Shown piece after piece: positions 1 to 9,185 of a DNA stretch of 14,430 nucleotides. A program made the translations under genes and the position numbers. The stretch is from an uncultured Clostridia bacterium. GTDB lineage: Bacteria; Bacillota; Clostridia; Oscillospirales; Oscillospiraceae. The stretch spans positions 1-14,430 of the forward strand of contig CAMEIU010000034.1 of NCBI GenBank assembly GCA_945918815.1, given 5' to 3'. Each line of letters opens with the position of its first letter. Position 1 is the stretch's first letter. The notes beneath the pieces are model-generated. The model was not told the origin of the DNA, made no database searches, and saw nothing but the letters and a program-made list of their open reading frames with translations.

Positions 1-1
1 C

Positions 2-730
2 ATCGCCCACCTGATCACCGGCGAATATTACTGCGAGCGGGTGACCCAGCTGATCCGGGACGCGGTGAAGGCCTGCGTGGACCATGCGGAGGGCCTTCTG
101 AACCGGGACGAGGACGCGGTCCGGGCGGTCTTCGAGGGACTGGTCACCGGCGGCGTGGCCATGGCCTACGCGGGGGTGTCCCGGCCGGCCTCCGGCGTGG
201 AGCATTACTTCTCCCATGTGTGGGACATGCGCGGCCTGGAATTCGGCACGCCGGTGGACCTCCACGGCATCCAGTGCGCCATGGCAACCCTCCAGGCGGT
301 GAGGCTCTATGAGGCTCTGAAACCCATGCAGCCCGACGCGGCCAGAGCCGGGGCCTATGTGGCGGCCTTTGACTATGAGGACTGGAAAAAACAGCTCCGT
401 GGCTTCCTGGGCAGGAGCGGCGAGACCATGATCGCTTTGGAGGCCAAAGAGGGGAAATACCGCAAGGAGACCCACCCGGCCCGGTTCCGAATCATTCAGG
501 AACATTGGGACGAAATCCTGCAAATTCTCGACGAAGAGCTGCCGTCCTCCCGGGACCTGGAACAGCTCATGGATACCATCGGCATCTCTACGGACCTGAA
601 CACCCTCGGCGTGGACCATGCCTGCGCCCAAATGACCTTCCGGGCCACCAAGGACATCCGGGACAAGTACGTCCTCTCCCGTCTCGCCTGGGACCTGGGC
701 GTCCTGGACCAGCTCTGCGATCTGTTGTAA
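2..730 (+). CDS. sn-glycerol-1-phosphate dehydrogenase, 5'-truncated by window edge
   Basis: The reading frame is open from base 2 to the TAA at 728-730 (242 codons), so the gene begins upstream of the window; the GTG at 41 is internal. The family (EgsA/AraM, in the iron-alcohol-dehydrogenase/dehydroquinate synthase-like superfamily) reduces dihydroxyacetone phosphate to sn-glycerol-1-phosphate using NAD(P)H in the cytosol. What is seen is the all-helical metal-binding half: the stretch SRPASGVEHYFSHVWDM (residues counted in the visible part about 60-76), with the EH and SH histidines, then LHG about 14 residues later; these are the family's metal-ligand region. The C-terminal KDIRDKYVLSRLAWDLG tail also fits. 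The N-terminal nucleotide-binding Rossmann half is outside the window. In Bacillus the product feeds heptaprenylglyceryl phosphate made by PcrB; whether that applies here is unknown. Alternative: another iron-ADH-like polyol dehydrogenase, judged less likely because of the SRPASG/EH signature. Confidence 0.85.
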   Translation: MAHLITGEYYCERVTQLIRDAVKACVDHAEGLLNRDEDAVRAVFEGLVTGGVAMAYAGVSRPASGVEHYFSHVWDMRGLEFGTPVDLHGIQCAMATLQAVRLYEALKPMQPDAARAGAYVAAFDYEDWKKQLRGFLGRSGETMIALEAKEGKYRKETHPARFRIIQEHWDEILQILDEELPSSRDLEQLMDTIGISTDLNTLGVDHACAQMTFRATKDIRDKYVLSRLAWDLGVLDQLCDLL

Positions 731-755
731 CCGGCGCGCAAACCGCACCGGCGTG

Positions 756-800
756 GAAGCCCCCAGGCTCTCTTGTGGAAGGGGATGCTCTGGGGTCTTC
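756..800 (+). terminator. possible hairpin downstream of the G1P dehydrogenase gene
   Basis: GAAGCCCCCAG at 756-766 can pair with CTGGGGTCTTC at 790-800, giving 10 of 11 pairs around a 23-nt loop. It lies 26 bp after the stop codon, but there is no clean T-tract after it, so it may be an mRNA 3'-end hairpin or a decayed repeat rather than an intrinsic terminator. Confidence 0.3.
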
Positions 801-813
801 TGCCTATACCGGC

Positions 814-838
814 GGGCGGCTAATAGCCGCCCCTACGG
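814..838 (+). repeat. GC-rich hairpin repeat (right-half module of the GTAGGG/CCCTAC family)
   Basis: GGGCGGCTAATAGCCGCCC (814-832) followed by CTACGG. The arms GGGCGGCT and AGCCGCCC pair around a short loop. Near-identical copies are at 4115-4139 and 12329-12347, and in reverse orientation at 12588-12610. Confidence 0.85.
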
Positions 839-860
839 TGCGGTAAGCGAAAACGCTTTT

Positions 861-922
861 GTAGGGCACGGCCACTGGACGTGCCGCTGTGCGCGGCTGC
901 ATTCCGGCTCCGACTGCCAAAC
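861..922 (+). repeat. GTAGGG hairpin-family repeat, truncated on its right side
   Basis: The start GTAGGGCACGGCCACTGGAC is identical to the copies at 6024, 9041 and 10571. The sequence can be followed through ACTGCCAAACG at 912-922, where the full copies continue with a second hairpin ending in CCCTAC. Here the 142-bp inverted-repeat element begins exactly at that point and the missing right half does not resume after it, so this copy was probably cut by the insertion or by a later deletion. Confidence 0.8.
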
Positions 923-1064
923 GGGGCTGTTAAGAAAGTCTAAGTTTCCGCTTTGACCGCTAACTTTTTGATAGAAAAAGCGTCAAATTTACGGTCAAAA
1001 AAGGAACGGATTGCCACGCCAGTGTGCGCACTGGCTCGCAATGACAGACTTTCTTAACAGCCCC
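923..1064 (+). mobile_element. 142-bp inverted-repeat element (MITE-like), copy 1
   Basis: Perfect 19-bp terminal inverted repeats: GGGGCTGTTAAGAAAGTCT at 923-941 and AGACTTTCTTAACAGCCCC at 1046-1064. Inside are further nested inverted repeats: TTTGACCG against CGGTCAAA, CTTTTT against AAAAAG, and CCAGTG against CACTGG around TGCG. A second copy of exactly the same length lies at 4146-4287 in the same orientation, with about 11 differences; bases 986-1064 match copy 2 with no difference. It encodes no protein. The length, perfect ends and second copy support a non-autonomous transposable element, but I see no clear target-site duplication at either copy and no transposase here. Confidence 0.75.
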
Positions 1065-1075
1065 CTTGGTACTCT

Positions 1076-1129
1076 GCAAACATCAACTTTTAGTCGTAAC
1101 AACGTACTACAGGGTGTTTGCGCTTTTTT
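1076..1129 (+). terminator. weak hairpin with six-T tail on the plus strand
   Basis: GCAAACA (1076-1082) pairs with TGTTTGC (1115-1121) and is followed after GC by TTTTTT (1124-1129). The loop is about 32 nt, long for an intrinsic terminator. If functional it would stop plus-strand transcription arriving from the G1P dehydrogenase gene, with the 142-bp element lying between the gene and its terminator. Confidence 0.3.
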
Positions 1130-1134
1130 AAAAC

Positions 1135-1184
1135 GAAACCCACGGCCGCTTTGGAGGTTCTGCTTCCGGGCGGCTGTGGGTTTT
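1135..1184. terminator. strong hairpin, possible bidirectional terminator in a convergent gap
   Basis: AACCCACGGCCGC (1137-1149) pairs with GCGGCTGTGGGTT (1170-1182): 13 pairs including one G-T wobble, loop of 20 nt. A short T-run (TTTT to 1184) follows on the plus strand, and a broken T-run follows on the minus strand. It sits between convergent genes ending at 730 (+) and 1286 (-). Confidence 0.55.
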
Positions 1185-1201
1185 CTGCGGTGGATTTTAC
1201 C

Positions 1202-1233
1202 GAAAAAACGGCCCCCCGATTGCTCGGGGGGCC
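1202..1233 (-). terminator. intrinsic terminator of the S-layer-type gene
   Basis: GGCCCCCCGA (1210-1219) and TCGGGGGGCC (1224-1233) form a perfect 10-bp stem with a four-base loop. On the minus strand the stem is followed by G and six T (positions 1208-1203). It lies 52 bp after the stop of the minus-strand gene at 1286. Confidence 0.9.
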
Positions 1234-1285
1234 GCCCTAATTCATTTCAGAACAATTGGTTCGGAAACAATCAGTTTAAAGGATA

Positions 1286-3970
1286 TTACTCCTCAGCTTT
1301 AGGCAGCTCCACAATGTAGAGGGCGGTGACAACGCCGGAAGCGTCGGTCACAATGTACAGACGCTGTGCGTCAGCAACCAGCTCGGTGGAGATGGTGTTC
1401 TCCTCAACCCAGTAGCCCTGGTAGTTGTTGTAATCGTCGGCGGCTCTGACATGGAACACCTTCACGGTGTCGGCACCCTTCATCAGAGTGTAGTTGTCGG
1501 AAGCCGTATCCTTCCAAACCTTGACCTGGACGTCGCCCTTGCTGTCGACATAGATGTCGAACATCTTGCACTGCGTGCCAGTGGCAGCAATATTCTTCTG
1601 ATCGGCGGCAACGTACAGAGGCAGTTCCTTGTTGCCGTTCTTGTCGGCGTCTTCAGCCATGGAGGTGCCGATGTAGGTCAGACCGAAGTCGTACATATAA
1701 CCGGTCTTCAGGGTCTGTTCCTTGTCGATCAGGACCAGGGAGTCAACGCCGTCCACCAGAGCACGGTAGGCTTCATAGTCGTTGGGATGGATGCCAGCGA
1801 TGCCGGCCCAGAAGGCGGTGTATTCCTTGCCCATGACCAGGAACTGGCTGTAGCAGGGAGAGTAAGCGGCGTCGATGAAGACGTAGTCGCACATCTTGGC
1901 CTCGTTAGCACGGGGGAAGTACTGGATGCTGGTGTGGTTTTTATACGCATCAGACTTGACAGACTCCGCAACATAGGTAGCGGGCAGGTTCTGATAGCCG
2001 GTGATCAGCTCGTACTTCCAGCTGCCGTCAGCCACGTTGGTGGTACGGATCAGGAACTTGGTGTCGCTGTCAGCATACAGCTTGCCATCAAGGATGACAC
2101 GGCTGGCCTTGGACAGCTGCGCGCCAGCGGGCATGAAGTCAGCATGCGCAGTCTTGGTGAAGGTGCCGTTGCTGCTGAAGGTGTACTTGGCCAGGATGCC
2201 AACGCTCTCGTGGGTGGTACGGTCGTCCAGATTCTGGAACAGGGTCTCGTCGATGGTCATGTTGGCGGGCTCCACAACGCCGTCGGTGTCGCCATAGACA
2301 ACAGCGTCAGCAGTGTAGGTCCAGGATTCTACCTTCTTGCGGCCATCCAGGTAGTAGCCGTTGAACTCGGCCCAACCGGTCTTCTCTTCGAAGAAGGCAA
2401 CATTTTCCTTCAGGGAGGTCTTGTGCAGGGTCACGTACATGGCATTGCCGTAAGCATCGGTGTAGATGTCAACGGACTTGGTGTTGTAGCTGTCGGTCAG
2501 GACGGAGCTGGCATTACGACGGCCCTGGCCATTGTACATGTTGGCGAAGTTGACGTTGTAGCTGTAGGTCTTGTCGGCCACGAAGTAGCTCTTGTTGATG
2601 TTGTTGTAGTTTCTGCCGTAGGAAACGGTAGCAGTGACGGGCTCCACAACCTCAACATCATGCAGGGTCAGATCATTGCTGGTGTTGGCAGAGGCATGAG
2701 AGTTCTTGGAACCGTTGCACAGATAGAACAGCACATAGTCGCCGGCAGCCACTTTGTTGGAGGTCTGGCTGAAGGTGCCGATGGCCTTGCCGTTCACATC
2801 GGACAGGGTGAAGGTGTCATAGTAGGTGGAGGTAGCGGTGACCTTGGCGAAGTAGGTGGTCTTGGCCGTCACGGTGATCACGCGAGTGGCGGTGTCCACG
2901 AAGACCTCGGTCAGGGTGCCGTTGCCGGTGTAAGCCTTAGCAAAGGCAGCAGCGGCATCAGCGGCATCAGCGGTGGTGGGAGTGATCTCCGCGCCGTCAG
3001 CATAGTACTTGAAGGTGTATTTATACACGCCGGTAGCAGCCAGCTCGGACTTGTAGTCGGTAGCCAGGTCAGCATAGGTGGTGTAGGTCTTGTCGGCAGC
3101 GTTCACATAGAAGCCGATGAAGGTGGTCTTCGCAGTCTTGGGGTTGGTGTAGGTCCACTTGTAGCCGGGACGGCCGTAGCAATCCTGTGCGGGATCCAGA
3201 GCCAGGCCCTTGTAGATGGCGCCCAGGGGCTTCGGGGAGACCAGGACGTTGCCATAAACCAGGACATAGCCTTCCTTCTCAGCGTCGATGAGGGTCAGCT
3301 TGAAGCCTTTCTCAAAGAACAGAGAGTTGGAAACCTTGACGATGTTGCTGGACACGGTGCCAACAACGATGGGAGCCTTCAGAGCGTTCAGGAACATCTG
3401 AGCGGCTTCCTCACGGGTGATCGCCTTGGAGACGTCATAGTCAGCGGCGAAGCCATCCAGCAGGCCGAAGTTCTTGGCGTCACGGAGAACGTTGACTTTC
3501 CAGTTGGAGCCAACGTAGCCCTGCTCAGCAGCATCAAAGCCCAGGACGCAGAGCAGCATCTTGGCGGTCTCGATGCCGGTCACATTGGCGTCGGGATCGA
3601 AGGTGGTGGCGCTGCGGCCGGCAACGATACCGGTCTGGTTGCAGTAAGCGATGTAGCTGGCAGCCCAGCTGTTCTTGGAATCAGCGAAGGTGCATGCGGA
3701 AGCATACAGAGCGCTGATGTCGTCACCGGCGTTGGAGAGAACGGCGACCATCTTGGCCATCTCTTCACGCTGGATGTTCTTGGCAGGCTGGAAGGTTTCA
3801 TCGGTGTAACCATTCAGAATGCCAATGGTGGAGAGCACATCGACGGCCTCAGTGTAATCAGCACTGATCTTATCGGCGTCTTTGTAGCTCGCGGCGCTGG
3901 CCATGGCGGTGAAGCTGAACAGAGTCGCAACCACCAGGATCAACGCCAGAACTTTGCGAAAGTTCTTCAT
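1286..3970 (-). CDS. secreted SLH-domain surface (S-layer-type) protein
   Basis: 894 residues. The start is the ATG at 3970: AGGAGG lies 8 bases upstream (3984-3979), and a typical signal peptide follows at once (MKNFRK, hydrophobic core about 7-22, cleavage after AMASA at residue 26). The frame is open upstream to 4264, but those extra codons run through the promoter and a repeat. Three SLH domains follow, about 29-78, 94-144 and 154-199, with QREEMAKM, TGIETAKM and TREEAAQM as the usual third-helix motifs. SLH triplets hold proteins non-covalently to secondary cell-wall polysaccharide. Residues about 200-894 are rich in Tyr, Thr, Asp and Val, look beta-rich, and match no domain I recognise. 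There is no enzyme motif and no LPXTG. The gene has its own promoter and terminator, and its size and composition suggest an abundant S-layer or surface protein; abundance is inferred. The bracketing repeats are described separately. Confidence 0.85.
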   Translation of the reverse strand: MKNFRKVLALILVVATLFSFTAMASAASYKDADKISADYTEAVDVLSTIGILNGYTDETFQPAKNIQREEMAKMVAVLSNAGDDISALYASACTFADSKNSWAASYIAYCNQTGIVAGRSATTFDPDANVTGIETAKMLLCVLGFDAAEQGYVGSNWKVNVLRDAKNFGLLDGFAADYDVSKAITREEAAQMFLNALKAPIVVGTVSSNIVKVSNSLFFEKGFKLTLIDAEKEGYVLVYGNVLVSPKPLGAIYKGLALDPAQDCYGRPGYKWTYTNPKTAKTTFIGFYVNAADKTYTTYADLATDYKSELAATGVYKYTFKYYADGAEITPTTADAADAAAAFAKAYTGNGTLTEVFVDTATRVITVTAKTTYFAKVTATSTYYDTFTLSDVNGKAIGTFSQTSNKVAAGDYVLFYLCNGSKNSHASANTSNDLTLHDVEVVEPVTATVSYGRNYNNINKSYFVADKTYSYNVNFANMYNGQGRRNASSVLTDSYNTKSVDIYTDAYGNAMYVTLHKTSLKENVAFFEEKTGWAEFNGYYLDGRKKVESWTYTADAVVYGDTDGVVEPANMTIDETLFQNLDDRTTHESVGILAKYTFSSNGTFTKTAHADFMPAGAQLSKASRVILDGKLYADSDTKFLIRTTNVADGSWKYELITGYQNLPATYVAESVKSDAYKNHTSIQYFPRANEAKMCDYVFIDAAYSPCYSQFLVMGKEYTAFWAGIAGIHPNDYEAYRALVDGVDSLVLIDKEQTLKTGYMYDFGLTYIGTSMAEDADKNGNKELPLYVAADQKNIAATGTQCKMFDIYVDSKGDVQVKVWKDTASDNYTLMKGADTVKVFHVRAADDYNNYQGYWVEENTISTELVADAQRLYIVTDASGVVTALYIVELPKAEE

Positions 3971-4036
3971 TGAGTTTTCCTCCTGTTTCTTATTTGACCA
4001 AAGAGAGACTGTGCCCTCTCCAATCATTGTATCTGC

Positions 4037-4065
4037 ATCATACCCGCTCGGCGAAAAAATTTCAA
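4037..4065 (-). promoter_or_regulatory. sigma-A promoter of the S-layer-type gene
   Basis: On the minus strand, TTGAAA (4065-4060), a 17-bp spacer, then TATGAT (4042-4037). It predicts a leader of about 60 nt before the ATG at 3970, with AGGAGG at 3984-3979. A TACAAT at 4031-4026 is an alternative -10 but has a poor -35. Confidence 0.7.
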
Positions 4066-4114
4066 GAGGTCCCGGCGTTTTGTAACGTAACTGTAACATT
4101 GGATGGGCCCAGAC

Positions 4115-4139
4115 GGGCGGCTGATAGCCGCCCCTACGG
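4115..4139 (+). repeat. GC-rich hairpin repeat (right-half module), copy beside element 2
   Basis: GGGCGGCTGATAGCCGCCC then CTACGG; one base different from 814-838. As at the left copy, it lies a short distance before a 142-bp element in the same orientation, so the two repeats together form a longer direct repeat either side of the S-layer-type gene. Confidence 0.85.
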
Positions 4140-4145
4140 CATAAA

Positions 4146-4287
4146 GGGGCTGTTAAGAAAATCTGCGTTCTCGTTTTGACCACAAACTTTTTGATGGAAA
4201 AAGTGTCGAATTTACGGTCAAAAAAGGAACGGATTGCCACGCCAGTGTGCGCACTGGCTCGCAATGACAGACTTTCTTAACAGCCCC
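4146..4287 (+). mobile_element. 142-bp inverted-repeat element (MITE-like), copy 2
   Basis: The ends are GGGGCTGTTAAGAAAATCT (4146-4164) and AGACTTTCTTAACAGCCCC (4269-4287), 18 of 19 paired. It has the same length and orientation as 923-1064 and is about 92% identical to it. The right end is 17 bp from the cls stop codon, so cls transcripts (minus strand) would run into its long fold-back; no other terminator is visible there. Confidence 0.75.
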
Positions 4288-4304
4288 TTTGTTTTTTATT
4301 CCAT

Positions 4305-5837
4305 TTACATCAACGGTGAGAACATGCGCAGGGCGGTGCGGAAGAGGCGCTGGATCAGGCCGGTGTTGCGGCACTTGCGCCAGGTGATTTCCTCGCAGAT
4401 GGGGAAGGTGTTCTGGAAATCCTCGGCGATGGAAGCAGTACAGGTGGCCTCGAACAGATACACGGCGTTTTCAAAGTGCAGGTACAGGCTGCGGAAATCC
4501 AGATTGACGCTGCCGCACATGGCGTAGCGGTCGTCCACCAGATAGACCTTGGAGTGGATGAAGCCGGGGGTATATTCATACACCCGGACGCCGGCCTCGG
4601 TCAGCATTTCATAGTGGGCGCGGGTCACGGCGTGGACGTACCATTTATCCGGCACATGGGGCGTGATGATCCGCACGTCCAGACCGGCCTTGGCGGCGGT
4701 CAGAAGGGCCGTGGTGATCTTATCGTCCAGAATGAGGTAGGGCGTCATGATGTAGATGGACCGGACCGCACGCTGGAACATGTTCAGCAAGACCGTCTCC
4801 GCCACGTCCTCGTTGTCCAAAGGCGTATCGGAGAAGGGCTGGACGAAGCCCTCCCCACCGGCCAGCCGGTAGGGATACTCCGGCTTGAACGAGGACACAT
4901 CCTCGGTTTTTCCGTAGCGGCTGTCCCACATGGCCAGGAACATGACCGTCATGGCCCACACGCCCTCGCCCCGGAGCAGGATCGCGCTGTCCTTCCAATG
5001 GCCGAACCGTTCCTTTTTATTGATGTACTCGTCGGCCAGATTGACGCCGCCGGTGAAGCCCGCTTTGCCGTCGATGATCATGAGCTTCCGGTGGTTGCGG
5101 TTGTTGAGCCGCCCGGACATGACCGGCACGAAGGGATTGAACGCCTTGGCCCGGATGCCCCACTGGGCCAGCTGCTTTTCATAGCGGCCGGGAAGGGTGG
5201 TGATGCAGCCGAAATCGTCGTAGAGGACCCGCACGTCCAGGCCCTGGGCGGCCTTCCTTTTTAAAACCTCCAGAATGCCGTCCCACATGACCCCCTGGCC
5301 GATGATGAAATACTCCAGGAAAATATACCGCTCCGCCTTCTCCAGTTCCTCCAGCATTCTCGGATAGGCCAGGTCGCCCAGGGAGAAATACTCCGTCTCC
5401 GTATTGTCATAGACCGGATAGCCGGATACATTATATAAGTAAGCCGCATTGACCGCCGCCGGATCGCTGACGTCCTTCAACGCCTCCATGGTGATCCTCT
5501 CCTGCCGGAGATTTTCGCGGGTCAGATCCTCCGCCGTCTGAATCCGCCGCCGCTGCCGGACGCTGAGCCGCCGCCCGCCGAAAATCAGATACAAGCTGAT
5601 GCCCACCACCGGGAAGGCCAAAATCAAAATGATCCAGGCGATTTTATAGGAGGAATTGGTGCGGTCATAGAGCAAGTACACAATGGTGATGATGGACAGA
5701 ATATTCAGCGCCATATTGATCCACGGCCGGTAGGTCGACAGCCAGACCATGGTAGACAGGATGACCACCAATTGCAGCAAAATAAAAAATGCGACGATCA
5801 CCACCCTCTGAAACGCCAGCTTGCCAATTTTGCGCAC
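4305..5837 (-). CDS. cls: cardiolipin synthase (phospholipase D family)
   Basis: 510 residues, the normal length for bacterial ClsA-type enzymes, which join two phosphatidylglycerol molecules into cardiolipin plus glycerol at the cytoplasmic membrane. Hydrophobic segments lie at about 12-33, 42-57 and 66-86 (PLDc_N region). Two HKD catalytic motifs are intact: H249-K251-D256 in NHRKLMIIDG and H428-K430-D435 in IHSKVYLVDD, each followed by the usual GG.N or GS.N residues (FTGGVN, CGSVNLD). The start is GTG at 5837 with AAGGAGGG about 6 bases upstream; an ATG start is not available nearby. It is a single-gene unit reading away from uvrA. Which lipid substrate is used (PG plus PG or PG plus PE) cannot be read from sequence. 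Confidence 0.95.
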   Translation of the reverse strand: MRKIGKLAFQRVVIVAFFILLQLVVILSTMVWLSTYRPWINMALNILSIITIVYLLYDRTNSSYKIAWIILILAFPVVGISLYLIFGGRRLSVRQRRRIQTAEDLTRENLRQERITMEALKDVSDPAAVNAAYLYNVSGYPVYDNTETEYFSLGDLAYPRMLEELEKAERYIFLEYFIIGQGVMWDGILEVLKRKAAQGLDVRVLYDDFGCITTLPGRYEKQLAQWGIRAKAFNPFVPVMSGRLNNRNHRKLMIIDGKAGFTGGVNLADEYINKKERFGHWKDSAILLRGEGVWAMTVMFLAMWDSRYGKTEDVSSFKPEYPYRLAGGEGFVQPFSDTPLDNEDVAETVLLNMFQRAVRSIYIMTPYLILDDKITTALLTAAKAGLDVRIITPHVPDKWYVHAVTRAHYEMLTEAGVRVYEYTPGFIHSKVYLVDDRYAMCGSVNLDFRSLYLHFENAVYLFEATCTASIAEDFQNTFPICEEITWRKCRNTGLIQRLFRTALRMFSPLM

Positions 5838-5876
5838 AAAAATCCCTCCTTCGCGGGAATCAGTTCTCTTTTATTG

Positions 5877-5904
5877 ATTGTACCACATTTCCCGGAAGTT
5901 ACAA
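5877..5904 (-). promoter_or_regulatory. putative promoter of cls
   Basis: Minus strand TTGTAA (5904-5899), 16-bp spacer, TACAAT (5882-5877), 40 bp before the GTG start. It lies back to back with the uvrA promoter, with only about 20 bp between the -10/-35 block of cls and the candidate LexA box. Confidence 0.5.
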
Positions 5905-5924
5905 GATGATTTTCTCGAATTTTG

Positions 5925-5938
5925 CGAACATATGGTTG
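5925..5938. promoter_or_regulatory. candidate LexA (SOS) operator overlapping the uvrA -35
   Basis: CGAACATATGGTTG matches the Gram-positive LexA/DinR box CGAACRNRYGTTYC at 12 of 14 positions; mismatches are in the right half. It overlaps the first bases of the -35 hexamer at 5936. uvrA is an SOS gene in Bacillus and many other bacteria, which supports the reading. The imperfect right half-site keeps this tentative. Confidence 0.45.
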
Positions 5939-5964
5939 AGAATTAAAAATGGGTATGATATAAT
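5936..5964 (+). promoter_or_regulatory. sigma-A promoter of uvrA with extended -10
   Basis: TTGAGA (5936-5941), 17-bp spacer, TATAAT (5959-5964), preceded by TGA (TG at 5956-5957), a full extended -10. Transcription would start near 5971, giving a leader of about 210 nt before the uvrA ATG that contains the inverted-repeat element at 5994-6145. Confidence 0.8.
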
Positions 5965-5993
5965 GAGCGGGCGAATGAAACAGGCGGCAAGAG

Positions 5994-6145
5994 AAATTGG
6001 GATTTGACGATGTACCGCTTTATGTAGGGCACGGCCACTGGACGTGCCGCATGCAGGCAGCTGCATCCTGGAATCAACTGCCAAACGGCGCGTCGGGTCG
6101 CCGCGCCCTACATTGCCAGTACAACACATCAACAAATCCCACTTT
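5994..6145 (+). mobile_element. 152-bp inverted-repeat element in the uvrA leader
   Basis: The ends are AAATTGGGATTTGA (5994-6007) and ACAAATCCCACTTT (6132-6145), 12 of 14 paired. The same ends, perfectly paired, bound the 264-bp element at 10541-10804. The interior is a full copy of the GTAGGG/CCCTAC module (6024-6115). It encodes no protein, and no clear target duplication is seen. It sits between the uvrA promoter and the ribosome binding site. Confidence 0.65.
6024..6115 (+). repeat. full GTAGGG/CCCTAC hairpin module
   Basis: A 92-bp unit starting GTAGGGCACGG and ending GCGCCCTACATTG. It differs from the copy at 10571-10662 at only three positions. It contains two hairpin-forming halves joined by ACTGCCAAACGG, and its outer ends are themselves complementary. 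Confidence 0.85.
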
Positions 6146-6181
6146 ATCAAACCACAATCCTATAAAAGGAGTCCAATCCTG

Positions 6182-9013
<2,832 letters not shown>

Positions 9014-9040
9014 AGTGAAATTTACCGGTGTAACGCTTCT

Positions 9041-9069
9041 GTAGGGCACGGCCACTGGACGTGCCCTAC
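9041..9069 (+). repeat. left-half GTAGGG hairpin, solo copy after uvrA
   Basis: GTAGGGCACG (9041-9050) and CGTGCCCTAC (9060-9069) form a perfect 10-bp stem with a 9-base loop, 27 bp after the uvrA stop. This is the left half of the module alone, closed by its own CCCTAC. No T-tract follows, so it is more likely an mRNA 3'-end hairpin than an intrinsic terminator. About 10 bp further, bases 9079-9095 resemble the start of the repeat at 12422. Confidence 0.8.
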
Positions 9070-9155
9070 ATGGGCGGTACAATCCCTCGTCAGCTTCCAT
9101 TTTCTCCATCTCCCTGCTCTGTTCACGGTTTCTCCATTTCTTTTCCTTCCTCCTG

Positions 9156-9164
9156 TGGTATACT
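9156..9164 (+). promoter_or_regulatory. extended -10 promoter of the metallophosphoesterase gene
   Basis: TGG-TATACT (TG at 9156-9157, hexamer 9159-9164). The -35 position (9136-9141, ATTTCT) is poor, so activity would depend on the extended -10. The start site would fall near 9171, giving a very short leader with AGGAGG at 9172-9177. Confidence 0.45.
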
Positions 9165-9185
9165 GGTCCGCAGGAGGATTTTTCT

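Noticed and set aside
923..1064. Target-site duplications for the inverted-repeat elements
   Set aside because: The flanks at 923/1064, 4146/4287, 5994/6145 and 10541/10804 show no convincing matching direct repeats, so mobility rests only on ends and copy number.
1011..1319. Small open frames within repeats (also 753-956, 4234-4527, 5997-6182, 10544-10870, 12092-12355)
   Set aside because: They recur because the repeats recur (the same peptide start appears at 1011 and 4234) and have no ribosome sites. They are translations of non-coding hairpin DNA.
1451..3973. 840-codon open frame antisense to the SLH gene
   Set aside because: It covers almost the whole real gene in reverse, has no signal of its own (no ribosome site or domain), and its Gly/Val/His-rich composition is the reverse image of biased codon use. 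The SLH frame has signal peptide, domains, promoter and terminator.
3971..4264. N-terminal extension of the SLH protein to an upstream ATG at 4264
   Set aside because: The extension is translated repeat and promoter sequence; a signal peptide and AGGAGG mark 3970 as the real start.
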